DNA of 52,090 nucleotides from Pseudomonadota bacterium (GTDB lineage Bacteria > Tectomicrobia > Entotheonellia > Entotheonellales > Entotheonellaceae), in contig SXND01000089.1 of NCBI GenBank assembly GCA_005777235.1, positions 1 to 52,090 of the forward strand, given 5' to 3'. The position numbers were made by a program, and so were the translations under genes. This document shows positions 1 through 7,246 of the stretch, piece by piece (positions within the stretch are counted from its first letter, which is position 1; every line of letters begins with the position of its first letter). Below the pieces are notes generated by a model that made no database searches, had not been told where the DNA came from, and worked only from the letters and a program-made list of their open reading frames with translations.

Positions 1-1
1 C

Positions 2-130
2 GCCACCATGCGCCATGTCGCTCTCAACCTCCTCCAGACCGCTAAAGACAAGCGCGAGTCCATTAAGCGATTGAGAAAAAAAGCCGGTTGGGATAACCAC
101 ACCCTCAAACGCATCCTCCAAATCTCATGA
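2..130 (+). pseudogene. ISAs1-family transposase, C-terminal end only
   Basis: The reading frame is open from the window edge to a TGA at 128-130 and gives about 42 residues ending HTLKRILQIS. The MRHVALNLL start, the basic KDKRESIKRLRKKAGW core and the final LKRIL are the usual tail of ISAs1-family (H-repeat-like) DDE transposases. Immediately after the stop, 131-140 reads GGGAGCCCTG, whose complement CAGGGCTCCC looks like an ISAs1-type terminal inverted repeat (these start CAGGG), so the element probably ends near 140. The 5' part lies outside the window, so it cannot be told whether the whole copy is intact. Confidence 0.7.
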
Positions 131-402
131 GGGAGCCCTGGTGAGGCCTTGCGCTCGGCTTGCAAAGTCTGCAGGGAATTCCTATGTTGCAGCCAGTACA
201 ACGTTATTTGGAGACGCGCACCCGCGCTAGCCGTAGCGCCTGGAGACACATCACATGCCAATCCTGGGCGTGGGAAACCAGGCTGTAACCCTCGACGCCG
301 GACCACCCACGGTCGCGGACCCGCTGACGCCTGCAGCAAAAGAACGGCACATTTGAGATTCCCCAGATAGGGTTCTGCGCTATCTGAGACACATCGCGAC
401 CC

Positions 403-666
403 CTACATTGTGTCATCTCCGGTCTCGAGTGCCTTACACACCATTGTGATCTCAGTCATGGCCTGGTCCAGGACGCCAATGAGATAGTAGATGATGTCCC
501 TATTGTCTAGACTGGAGCTAGTGTTATAGTTCCCAATCAGAGTTTGGGCAACGTAGTCTGCGAGGATATCTCCGTCTCCCGCTACGTATTCCCCTTGGTC
601 GTTGTAATAGTCGGTGAGGGTGGGTAATGCGGTACTGGCGCGATTGAGGATCCGTTTGAGGGTCAT
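403..666 (-). CDS. hypothetical protein, 87 aa
   Basis: A short acidic protein starting MTLKRILNRASTALP, which I do not recognise. It contains DYYNDQGEYVAGDGDILADYV and a helical C-terminal half (IIYYLIGVLDQAMTEITMVCKAL) with no signal peptide or clear membrane segment. A weak ribosome-binding site (GAAAGG) lies about 10 nt upstream. The protein-like composition, different from the arginine-rich spurious frames around it, is the main support. It lies between the ISAs1 tail and the HEPN gene, in the accessory island. The flanking stretches 141-402 and 667-938 show no convincing gene. Confidence 0.4.
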   Translation of the reverse strand: MTLKRILNRASTALPTLTDYYNDQGEYVAGDGDILADYVAQTLIGNYNTSSSLDNRDIIYYLIGVLDQAMTEITMVCKALETGDDTM

Positions 667-938
667 GGCGATGGCCTTTCGTGTGGGCTGGAGTTACTGG
701 AGGTAGCCTTGGAAGCCTACGACATGGTATGTGGCCGACAAAAGACCCAGGAGGTGGCAGGCAACAACACAGCACGCCGATCTTGCCAGTATAGGCGACC
801 ATTCCAGGGCTTGCGCCGTACTTAAGGTGCATATGTGATAGTTCCCCTCTATGATTTCTAGATAAGATGGCTCTAAACGCTCAATGTTAGAAACAGTGCC
901 ACAGCAACGGCGCTTCCCCTTCCCTTTTACCCTACATA

Positions 939-1598
939 CTACGGTTGTCGAAGATAGGCATTCATTAAGACGGCGTTCTCAACATCTGTAGTAAACCAGG
1001 ATATTGCTTGGAGAACAAAATCAAGAACTTCTTGCACATAGTTTTCCTGCGGTCGTAGTAATTCCCCATGTGCTATGGCACATCGTTGCTCAACGAGATC
1101 GTCAATGAAATGGCCGTATTTTGACCAATGCGCAGAGTAATCTATGCCGAGCGTCTGGCAGATATTTTCAAAAACCTCGGCATTAAGATTGGACTCCGTG
1201 TCAATTGCTGCTTTTGAGTCAATACGAACATTAGACATGTGGTAGTTGGTGAACTGATGTACAACGTTTAGATGTGGGGTAATCCGCCTTGTTGCTTGGG
1301 AGGCTATTGTGAGGTAAGTACGACAGACGATGGCCTGGAAATTAGCAGTGAGCGTACCGAATAGGGGGGATCTGAAGGCCACATACTCAACATAGGCGAT
1401 TGCAGCATCCTTGACAAATCCTTCCCAGTGGGCGTATGAGAAAACTATAGCGCTTCGACGAGCAATTTCACGCTCATGTTCACGTCCATGCTTGACAAAC
1501 TGGTCGAGAGTGATTAACTCTCGCTTTCGAGGCTGACTCATTTCGGACAAGCGGTCAACAAGTTCTTCTTTGCTTCTTACGCGCATTCCTGAAGCCAT
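939..1598 (-). CDS. MAE_28990/MAE_18760-type HEPN nuclease
   Basis: This 219-residue protein resembles the MAE_28990/MAE_18760 HEPN family, predicted RNases seen in defence and toxin-antitoxin settings. Visible hallmarks are the N-terminal helix with SAIVFSYAHWEGFVKDA (about residues 49-65) and the HEPN catalytic R-x4-H at R172-H177 (RCAIAH), followed by GEL. No membrane segment is seen. The start is uncertain: ATG at 1598 or an in-frame ATG 12 nt further in (residue 5); neither has a strong ribosome-binding site. Before the IS630 insertion, the upstream DUF262 gene would have ended inside this gene (22-nt overlap), implying translational coupling. The local base composition is more AT-rich than the rest of the window, suggesting acquisition by transfer. 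A role as the effector of a two-component defence module is inference. Confidence 0.75.
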   Translation of the reverse strand: MASGMRVRSKEELVDRLSEMSQPRKRELITLDQFVKHGREHEREIARRSAIVFSYAHWEGFVKDAAIAYVEYVAFRSPLFGTLTANFQAIVCRTYLTIASQATRRITPHLNVVHQFTNYHMSNVRIDSKAAIDTESNLNAEVFENICQTLGIDYSAHWSKYGHFIDDLVEQRCAIAHGELLRPQENYVQEVLDFVLQAISWFTTDVENAVLMNAYLRQP

Positions 1599-1681
1599 GA
1601 ACGGCCAAAGGCCACTGTTTTGGAGAGACGAGTGGACGCCCGGATACCTGATCCTATGAAGCCGGATAGTCTAGTACCCCA

Positions 1682-2796
1682 TCACGCTGGAAGTGATGGA
1701 TAGAGCCGCTGGAGTTTCTGACGCGCATCGGTGATTGAGAAGCGCCAGTCAATGGTGGCCTGCTCGGCGTTGCGCTGCTCTTCCCAGGCGGCGATTTCAC
1801 GTGTGAGCGTTGTTTCGTCAGGGATACGACGGTCAAGGCATTGTTTCTGTAAGACACTCAACTCGATCTCGGCCATGTTCAACCAACTCCCATGCTTGGG
1901 GGTGTAATGCAATTCCAGCTTCCTGGCAATCCGCCGCGCCTCGGCAGGCGCAAACGCTTCATACAGCGACGCGATCTTATGCGTATTGAGATTGTCCAGC
2001 ACGACCCGAATCACGATGGCGTCGGGGTACCCTTCGTCCACCAACCACTGCATGGCATGGGCGAAGTCGACCTTCGTACGCTGCGCCGTCACCTGCACAT
2101 GCCGCCTGCCAGCCTGCGGTTCCACGAAGAGAAAAAGGTTACGCGTGCCGTTGCGCTCGTATTCATAATCATAGCGCTGCGGCCGCCCTGGCTGCGCCGG
2201 CAGCAGGTGTCGGGTCTCTTTGATCAGTTGCTTGGTCGTCTCATCAAAGTTGACTTTGGGCCGCGTCGGATCATACGGCTCGGCGTAGACCTCCAGGACG
2301 TCTTCCATCGGGGCGACGAACTCTGCCCCCACCTCCGGAATGCACCATTGCTTCTTCAGCCACGGCTTGAGGACCGTTTTTTTAACACCCGGCGGACGCT
2401 CTCATATGAATACGATGCCGCCAAGCCGAGGGCGACTACCCGATCGGCCAGCAGGTGCAAAGTCCAACGCTGGCGTCCCTCCGGCGCTGCACTACAGGCT
2501 TCAGCAATCAAACGGGCTTCGGCCGGCCCATCGAGCTTGGGCTGTGTTCCAGGGCGCGGCCGTTCCTCCAGCGCCCCGAGACCTGCTTCGACAAAGCGCT
2601 GGCGGGTGCGTTCGACCGTGGCGCGCCCAACGGAGAGGGCGGCAGCGATGGCGCTATCCTCCGCACCCTCGGCGGCTTTGAGCAGGATACGGGCACGGGT
2701 CACTTTGCGGGTCGCGTGCGTCCCACTATGCAGCAGGTGGGCAAGTTGTCTGCGTTCATCGTCCGTAAGCGTGACAAGATATTTTTTCTGGGGCAT
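1682..2796 (-). CDS. IS630-family transposase (made by -1 frameshift)
   Basis: The N-terminal part (2796 to about 2380) starts MPQKKYLVTLTDDERRQL and carries helix-turn-helix segments (IAAALSVGRATVERTRQRF). The C-terminal part (to 1682) carries the DDE catalytic core: D in VNFDETTKQL, D in VLDNLNTH and E in GSWLNMAEIE. The two parts are in different frames, joined at a run of seven A (plus-strand T at 2377-2383) giving A-AAA-AAA in the zero frame, a classic -1 slippery site. After slippage the sequence reads LKKTVLKPWLKKQW, the expected linker. Without slippage the first frame ends at SSSRG. Total product about 370 residues, normal for the family. It lies inside the element at 1674-2878. Confidence 0.85.
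2377..2383 (-). promoter_or_regulatory. -1 ribosomal frameshift site in IS630 transposase
   Basis: On the minus strand the sequence is TTA AAA AAA CGG. The heptamer A AAA AAA fits the X XXY YYZ slippery pattern in the zero frame, and a -1 shift fuses the HTH frame to the DDE frame. Recoding at A runs is known in this IS family; here it is inferred from sequence only. Confidence 0.7.
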
Positions 2797-2861
2797 CGCT
2801 GGTCGTCCTCCGGTGAATAGGTTGACCAGATGTTACCCGATTGACGGCTTCTCCATCCAAT

Positions 2862-3896
2862 TCACTGTGATGAGGCACTAGGGTCTGCCCAAAGTGATTG
2901 ATGCCTAGAGCGCAAGTGCTCCTTATTTGGCAAGCTTTTTCCTTCCAGAATCCTATGTCCGAGACCCACCCCTACAATCTCAAACAACGAGATAAGCGTT
3001 GACCCAAGATACCGGCTCTTTTGAGCGTCATATCTTCGAAAGCTGTCTTGTTCCAAGGAATCAGACAGAAAATCAAAGGTTTTCTTAAAAGCAAGGTTTA
3101 CATTTTCTCTATTAAATGAGGGGTCAGTAGCTTTCTCGACTAATTGATCAGTTAGAAATGAGCCGAGTTCATCGATGCCACTTAGTGCAGATACATCACT
3201 CGTTGCAAGAACGACAAATCTAGTAACAAGTTCTAGGTCGAAAGCCTCCTCAATACCACGTTCAGTAAATAGAATACAATTTCGAAAATTTTCATAACTT
3301 CCTAATTGCTGAATCCAAAAATAAAAATCACGCTTGGTCATTATTAGGATGCAATTCCTAAGTTCTTGGTCAGTGGCTTCCGTTCCACCCCTGTTTAGTC
3401 TTTGGAAGATTTCATACTTTGCGATTTCATCACTGGTGTTTTTTACAATATTAATGTCTAAGCGCGCCCGCTTTATCTTGATGCGAGCTGATTCTGGAAG
3501 TTCTTGCTCTGGATTCTCGGCATCCCACAGTTTATCTTCAAGGCTGGGTAAATACCGTGTCCGTATCAATTTTAAGCGTGGCTGGAGTTCCTTGTTCTCA
3601 TCCCGCAGTTCTCCCATGACCTGTAAAATTGTGGATAGGCGTTGCAGGCCGTCAATGACGTCCCATTTTGAGTCACGACGTTCGGAGACAAAAATCGGGG
3701 GGATGGGGATTCCGAGTAACAATGATTCAATGAGTCTAGATTTCTGCTCATTTGTCCAACGGAAAAACCGCTGAAACTCAGGATGTAAATCGAGTTCATT
3801 GTCTCGATACATCGATACTAATTCTCCTATAGACATCGAGTACGAGTTAGTAGACACTACAGCAGAATGCTTCTCTATTTCAGTTTCAAGACTCAT
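2862..3896 (-). CDS. DUF262 protein, 3' end replaced by IS630 sequence
   Basis: A GmrS-like DUF262 protein of 344 residues. Visible family features are PEFQRFFRW (39-47), the helix leading to LIESLLLGIPIPPIFVSE, and V-I-D-G-L-Q-R at 80-86, the variant of the D-G-Q-Q-R nucleotide-hydrolysis motif of DUF262/ParB-like domains. The conserved N-R-G-G at about 170 is also present. GGGGAGAAATA precedes the ATG at 3896. The last five residues (SASSQ) and the stop come from the IS630 end. Removing the element restores 31 different C-terminal residues (370 in all) and a stop overlapping the HEPN gene by 22 nt. DUF262 proteins are known from GmrSD/BrxU-type restriction, so a defence or NTP-sensing role is likely. 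Whether the truncated protein works is unknown. Confidence 0.8.
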   Translation of the reverse strand: MSLETEIEKHSAVVSTNSYSMSIGELVSMYRDNELDLHPEFQRFFRWTNEQKSRLIESLLLGIPIPPIFVSERRDSKWDVIDGLQRLSTILQVMGELRDENKELQPRLKLIRTRYLPSLEDKLWDAENPEQELPESARIKIKRARLDINIVKNTSDEIAKYEIFQRLNRGGTEATDQELRNCILIMTKRDFYFWIQQLGSYENFRNCILFTERGIEEAFDLELVTRFVVLATSDVSALSGIDELGSFLTDQLVEKATDPSFNRENVNLAFKKTFDFLSDSLEQDSFRRYDAQKSRYLGSTLISLFEIVGVGLGHRILEGKSLPNKEHLRSRHQSLWADPSASSQ

Positions 3897-4195
3897 TTAT
3901 TTCTCCCCGAGAAATACGCGAGAACACGCACTGCAGCCAGCTGTTGAACTCGTCTAGAGGAAGCTTGAGCGTATTCATTTTGATATAGGCATTCAGGCTA
4001 TCATAAGATGGCTTTCAAAGCCAATAGCCGTATAGACGTATGCCCGATAAGGTACGGATGACGAGAGTGTTCACTCCCCATTCGCTCAATCAATTGCGAA
4101 TATATGGTGGCGCTGGCAACACGGCCTACGTCACCGCCACCGACCCTCGAACGCTTCCGCGACCTCCTGATGCCCCAAGCGTGAGCCATATGCGG

Positions 4196-4521
4196 CTCGA
4201 TGCGCTAGACGCCACGGATGCCCTCGCCCTCACCTTGCTGGCGCACGCCGCTTGTTTTGCCCCTGGCGAACCGACTCCACGGTCACTGCTGCCGGCCACG
4301 CTTGGGCCAGCCTCCGAGGACTGAGGGCCTATCCCGGTAGGCTCTCTATAGCGTTGGAGGGGCGACCGGCCGGTGGCCCCTACTGGGAGAGGCTCTGAGT
4401 CGCGCAACGGCCGTATGCTCTTGGCTGGATCGAGCCGGTGGCCGGGGATGCGGTGCGGCTGCACCGCTTGTGGGCGGCCTGTGTGCAGACGGCTCAGGGT
4501 GATGCGGCAGCGCGCTCCTAG
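4196..4521 (+). pseudogene. remnant of NB-ARC/TPR-type protein
   Basis: The first piece, LDALDATDALALTLLAHAACFAPGEP (4196 onward), ends at a TGA at 4322-4324. After a palindromic repeat insertion (4324-4396) the same type of sequence resumes, ending LGWIEPVAGDAVRLHRLW and a TAG at 4519-4521, with a further shift between the two frames (ALSRATAV, then LGWIEP). Such D-A-L-x-L-L-A-x-A-A-C-F-A-P-G-E-P followed by x-R-L-H-R-L is typical of the segment between an NB-ARC ATPase and TPR repeats in large signalling proteins. Neither the ATPase nor the TPR part remains, so this is a fossil. Family assignment is from memory of the motif and is moderate. Confidence 0.5.
4324..4396. repeat. MITE-like palindromic repeat, copy A
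   Basis: A 73-bp element starting AGGGCCTATCCCG and ending GAGAGGCTCT, with an internal GGCGACCGGCCGGT palindrome and GGCCCCTACTGGGA. It matches the copy at 6615-6696 in order and spacing. It interrupts the NB-ARC remnant. Confidence 0.75.
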
Positions 4522-4869
4522 ACTGTGGGCTCAGCCCAGTATACACCGTGGCAGCGCTCTGGTACCATGGTGGGAGGATAGAGAAGGCGCAGAGGTCAAT
4601 CGTCAGGGAAGATGCTGTCTAGGAGCCAACTCATACAATCCCTCGTCGAGCGTTGAGGGCAATGACCTGCGCCAGTACAGTATCACCTGATAACGCGTTT
4701 TGCGCGGGAAGTAGACGAAGTCGAGGCCCAACCAGCACCACAGCCACAGCAACGGCGAGCTGGTCCTGGGCAGGGGACAAGCATCAGAGCTGACGATGGC
4801 GATGCATCACTTCCCGCAGTCTTGTGGCTGGGGGAAGCCTTAGGAGAATCTCTACGGAGGAGGCCCCAC
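4522..4869. other. intergenic stretch, no gene seen
   Basis: About 350 bp with only short, arginine/serine-rich spurious frames on both strands. I see no RNA gene or repeat. The last 15 bp contain the ribosome-binding site GGAGGAGG of the following gene. Confidence 0.4.
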
Positions 4870-5541
4870 ATGGCAGCGAAAAAAGGCGACGGTTTGCTCA
4901 TGGTGTACTGCGACGTCCCCGCCGAGCACGAGGACGAATTTAACCGCTGGTACAACGACGAGCACATCCCTGAGCGCCTCGCCATCCCCGGCGTCCTGAA
5001 CGCGGCGCGCTACGAGGCGGTGGCTGGCGGTCCCAAATACCTGGCATGCTATGAGCTCGCCACTCCCGACGCCTGGTATAGCGCCGACTGGCAACAATGG
5101 CTAACAAACCCGACGCCGTGGTCGCAGCGCATGTCCCCCAGCGTCATTGCCACCAGCTACATTCGCAATCTGTATCGGCGCGTCCACCCGGCAGATGTCC
5201 CGGCGGACACGGCGCAGGCCGACATGTCGCCGGTACTGCTGGTGGGACGCATGGCCGTCCCACCAGCCTTGGACGCCAAATTTAACGCAGCCTACAACAA
5301 CGAGCGCCTGCCCTTGTGTCTGAGCATTCCGGGCTACATCCGCGCCCGGCGCTTTGCCGCGGTGATGGGCGAGCCTACCTATATGACGGTGCACGAAATG
5401 GCCTCCCTCGACGTCTGGAAGAGCCAGGGCTGGGACAACTGGCGCACGGCGGTGACGCCGGTGTGGAATAGCGAGATACGTGATCATATGGTGCACGCGG
5501 CGGGCTCACCGGGTGTGTATCGCCGCATTTTTCCCGCGTAA
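4870..5541 (+). CDS. tandem ferredoxin-fold (dimeric alpha/beta barrel) protein
   Basis: The ATG at 4870 is preceded by ACGGAGGAGG at good spacing, so this start (223 residues) is preferred over an upstream frame-mate at 4822. The protein has two similar halves: LLMVYCDVPAEHEDEFNRWY...NDEHIPERLAIPGVLNAARYEA and LLVGRMAVPPALDAKFNAAY...NNERLPLCLSIPGYIRARRF, each followed by a Y-x-x-x-E-M/L-A strand. This is the layout of EthD/DUF4286-like alpha+beta barrels, found in small-molecule oxygenase, lyase or unknown roles. No catalytic residues can be named. The amidohydrolase gene starts 48 bp downstream in the same direction, so the two probably act in one catabolic route. Confidence 0.65.
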   Translation: MAAKKGDGLLMVYCDVPAEHEDEFNRWYNDEHIPERLAIPGVLNAARYEAVAGGPKYLACYELATPDAWYSADWQQWLTNPTPWSQRMSPSVIATSYIRNLYRRVHPADVPADTAQADMSPVLLVGRMAVPPALDAKFNAAYNNERLPLCLSIPGYIRARRFAAVMGEPTYMTVHEMASLDVWKSQGWDNWRTAVTPVWNSEIRDHMVHAAGSPGVYRRIFPA

Positions 5542-5589
5542 ACGCACGCGTACCACGACATTATCTTTATATAGAGAGAGACGATCATC

Positions 5590-6615
5590 ATGGCCGTACC
5601 ACCCAGCAATGCTGCCTGGCTGGCGCTCACCACCGAAGAGGCGCTAGAGCCTGCTCTGCCGATTTGTGACCCGCACCATCACCTGTGGGGCCCCCGCCCT
5701 GGGCACCTGCAGCCCCTCTATCTAATCGATGAGATCGTGGCCGATGCGCAGAGCGGTCACAACGTGGTCTCCACGGTGTTCATTGAATGCGGCGCCATGT
5801 TTAAAGCCGACGGCCCGGAAGCCCTGCGGCCCGTGGGCGAAGTCGAGTTCGTCAATGGCATCGCCGCCATGAGCGCCTCAGGTGAATATGGCAAGACGCG
5901 CGTGGCGGCTGGCATCATCGGCACGGCTAACCTGCTGCTGGGTGACGCGGCGGGCGCGGTACTGGATGCGGAAATCACTGCTGGTGGGGGTCGCTACCGC
6001 GGCATTCGCCTGGGGGGTACCTGGGATGCCAGCGACGAGGTGCCGAACCATCGCACCAATCCGCCCAGGGGCATGTTCCTACAGTCTGACTTCCGCGCCG
6101 GATTCGCGCATCTGGGGCCGCGCCAGCTCTCGTTTGAAGCCTGGTGCTATCACCATCAGCTCTCCGAAGTGACGGATCTGGCCCGCGCCTTTCCAAACAC
6201 CACGATTATCCTGGATCATTTTGGCGGCCCCATCGGCGTTGGCCCCTATGCCGGGAAGGCGGACGAGGTGTATGCGCAGTGGCGCACGGCGATCAGCGAG
6301 CTGGCGACGTGTCCGAACGTGGTGGCCAAGCTGGGTGGGCTCAATATGGAGGTCAACGGTTTTGGCTGGCACGAGCAAGCGCGTCCACCCACGAGTCAGG
6401 AACTCATGGAGGCCACACGGCGCTATTATGAGTACACCATCGAGCAATTCGGGGTGGCGCGCTGCATGTTTGAGTCGAACTTTCCGGTGGACAAGGTAAC
6501 GTGCAGCTATACCGTACTGTGGAACTCGTTTAAGCGCCTCACGGCTGGCTATTCAGCCGCTGAAAAAGCACAATTGTTTCACGATACGGCAGCGCGTGCC
6601 TATCGTTTGGTCTAA
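5590..6615 (+). CDS. amidohydrolase family 2 (TIM-barrel metal hydrolase)
   Basis: This 341-residue cytoplasmic protein has the amidohydrolase-2 pattern: C-D-P-H-H-H-L-W near the N-terminus (HxH at 29/31, metal ligands), RGIRLG mid-protein, FEAWCYHHQL, ILDHFGG near 208 and CMFESNFPVDK near 292-302, where other families have a D. Members hydrolyse or decarboxylate cyclic carboxylates and lactones, for example 2-pyrone-4,6-dicarboxylate hydrolase-like enzymes. The substrate here cannot be told. AGAGAGACGATCATC precedes the ATG. It forms a probable operon with the ferredoxin-fold gene. Its stop codon shares one base with the start of palindromic repeat copy B, so the repeat sits directly at its 3' end. 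Confidence 0.85.
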   Translation: MAVPPSNAAWLALTTEEALEPALPICDPHHHLWGPRPGHLQPLYLIDEIVADAQSGHNVVSTVFIECGAMFKADGPEALRPVGEVEFVNGIAAMSASGEYGKTRVAAGIIGTANLLLGDAAGAVLDAEITAGGGRYRGIRLGGTWDASDEVPNHRTNPPRGMFLQSDFRAGFAHLGPRQLSFEAWCYHHQLSEVTDLARAFPNTTIILDHFGGPIGVGPYAGKADEVYAQWRTAISELATCPNVVAKLGGLNMEVNGFGWHEQARPPTSQELMEATRRYYEYTIEQFGVARCMFESNFPVDKVTCSYTVLWNSFKRLTAGYSAAEKAQLFHDTAARAYRLV

Positions 6616-6696
6616 GAGCCTATCTCGTTATGCTCTTTATAGACCAGTCTTCGGTGTAGAGGCGACCGGCCGGTCGCCCCTACTGGGATAGGCTCT
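6615..6696. repeat. MITE-like palindromic repeat, copy B
   Basis: An 82-bp element with perfect 10-bp terminal inverted repeats, AGAGCCTATC at 6615-6624 and GATAGGCTCT at 6687-6696, and a perfect 18-bp inner palindrome GGCGACCGGCCGGTCGCC. It is better preserved than copy A and could also act as a transcription terminator for the amidohydrolase operon. Confidence 0.8.
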
Positions 6697-6749
6697 AAGG
6701 GTTATCAGGACATCCGCTACGGGGAAACGGCGCGGAGAGAGGACGAGAC

Positions 6750-7202
6750 ATGTATCGGGCGATCCCCTGCGGCCTCAGAGGTCTGTTCTGGCTCGTAACT
6801 TGCCTGACAAGTCTGCCTGCGACCAGCTGGGGGGCGATCTATCGGTGCCAGGACGCCGCCGGGCAGCCATTCTTCAGCAATCTGCGCTGTCCGGGTGCGG
6901 TCATAGTGGTGGCAGATCATCCGCCTCTCCCAAGGTCGGCAGGCCTACCGGCCTCGACGTCGCGGGTCTTGCGTGCTCGGCCGACACGCCGCGTCCCTGC
7001 AACCCTCCCGTCTAGCGCTGCGCCAGGGGAGTCCGCGTTACCTCCGGCGTGGCACGAGTGGCCACCCGATCAGGAGGAGTTGGCGACGCTTCCCGAGCGT
7101 GGGCAGCGCCTCTGCCAACGGAAGCCAGCGCTGTGCGCCGGGCTGAATAGGCAGCGCTGTGGCAACAATGGGGTGGCCTGCGACGCTCCCCAAGGCCGCT
7201 GA
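6750..7202 (+). CDS. small secreted protein with DUF4124-like N-terminus
   Basis: The 150-residue product has an N-terminal signal peptide (hydrophobic GLFWLVTCLTSLPATSWGA, probable cleavage after SWGA at about 29). Then comes IYRCQDAAGQPFFSNLRCP, which matches the DUF4124 pattern (Y-x-C-x-D-x-x-G-x-x-x-F-S-x-x-x-C). The middle is proline/arginine-rich and probably disordered. The C-terminal part has four further cysteines (RLCQRKPALCAGLNRQRCGN, then VACD), likely disulphide-bonded in the periplasm. GAGAGAGGACGAGAC precedes the ATG. The function is unknown. Its stop lies inside the first arm of a hairpin shared with the convergent GAF gene. Confidence 0.6.
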   Translation: MYRAIPCGLRGLFWLVTCLTSLPATSWGAIYRCQDAAGQPFFSNLRCPGAVIVVADHPPLPRSAGLPASTSRVLRARPTRRVPATLPSSAAPGESALPPAWHEWPPDQEELATLPERGQRLCQRKPALCAGLNRQRCGNNGVACDAPQGR

Positions 7203-7246
7203 GAGCGTGCGACAGCCTAGCAGGTAGGCCGCGGCACGCTCTCAGC
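7198..7246. terminator. bidirectional hairpin shared by two convergent genes
   Basis: Perfect 13-bp arms, GCTGAGAGCGTGC (7198-7210) and GCACGCTCTCAGC (7234-7246), surround a 23-nt loop. The left arm includes the stop of the secreted-protein gene; the right arm lies inside the last codons of the GAF gene. No clear T tract is seen, so a terminator role is inferred from position and symmetry. Confidence 0.55.

Larger units (their letters stand above)
1674..2878 (-). mobile_element. IS630-family insertion sequence, complete (1,205 bp)
   Basis: The ends are imperfect inverted repeats: GTACCCCATCAC at 1674-1685 against GTGCCTCATCAC read from 2878 inwards, with further partial matching for about 15 bp. 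Both are flanked by TA (1672-1673 and 2879-2880), the target duplication of IS630/Tc1-mariner elements. It encodes one transposase in two overlapping frames on the minus strand. Deleting the element and one TA joins the upstream DUF262 frame to an open frame running to the HEPN gene, so the insertion point is clear. The intact ends and a plausible frameshift signal suggest a recent, possibly still active copy. Confidence 0.88.

Noticed and set aside
1892..2881. Long plus-strand open frame (329 codons) across the IS630 element
   Set aside because: It is antisense to the transposase, arginine-rich and without a family resemblance; the minus-strand frames carry the HTH and DDE motifs.
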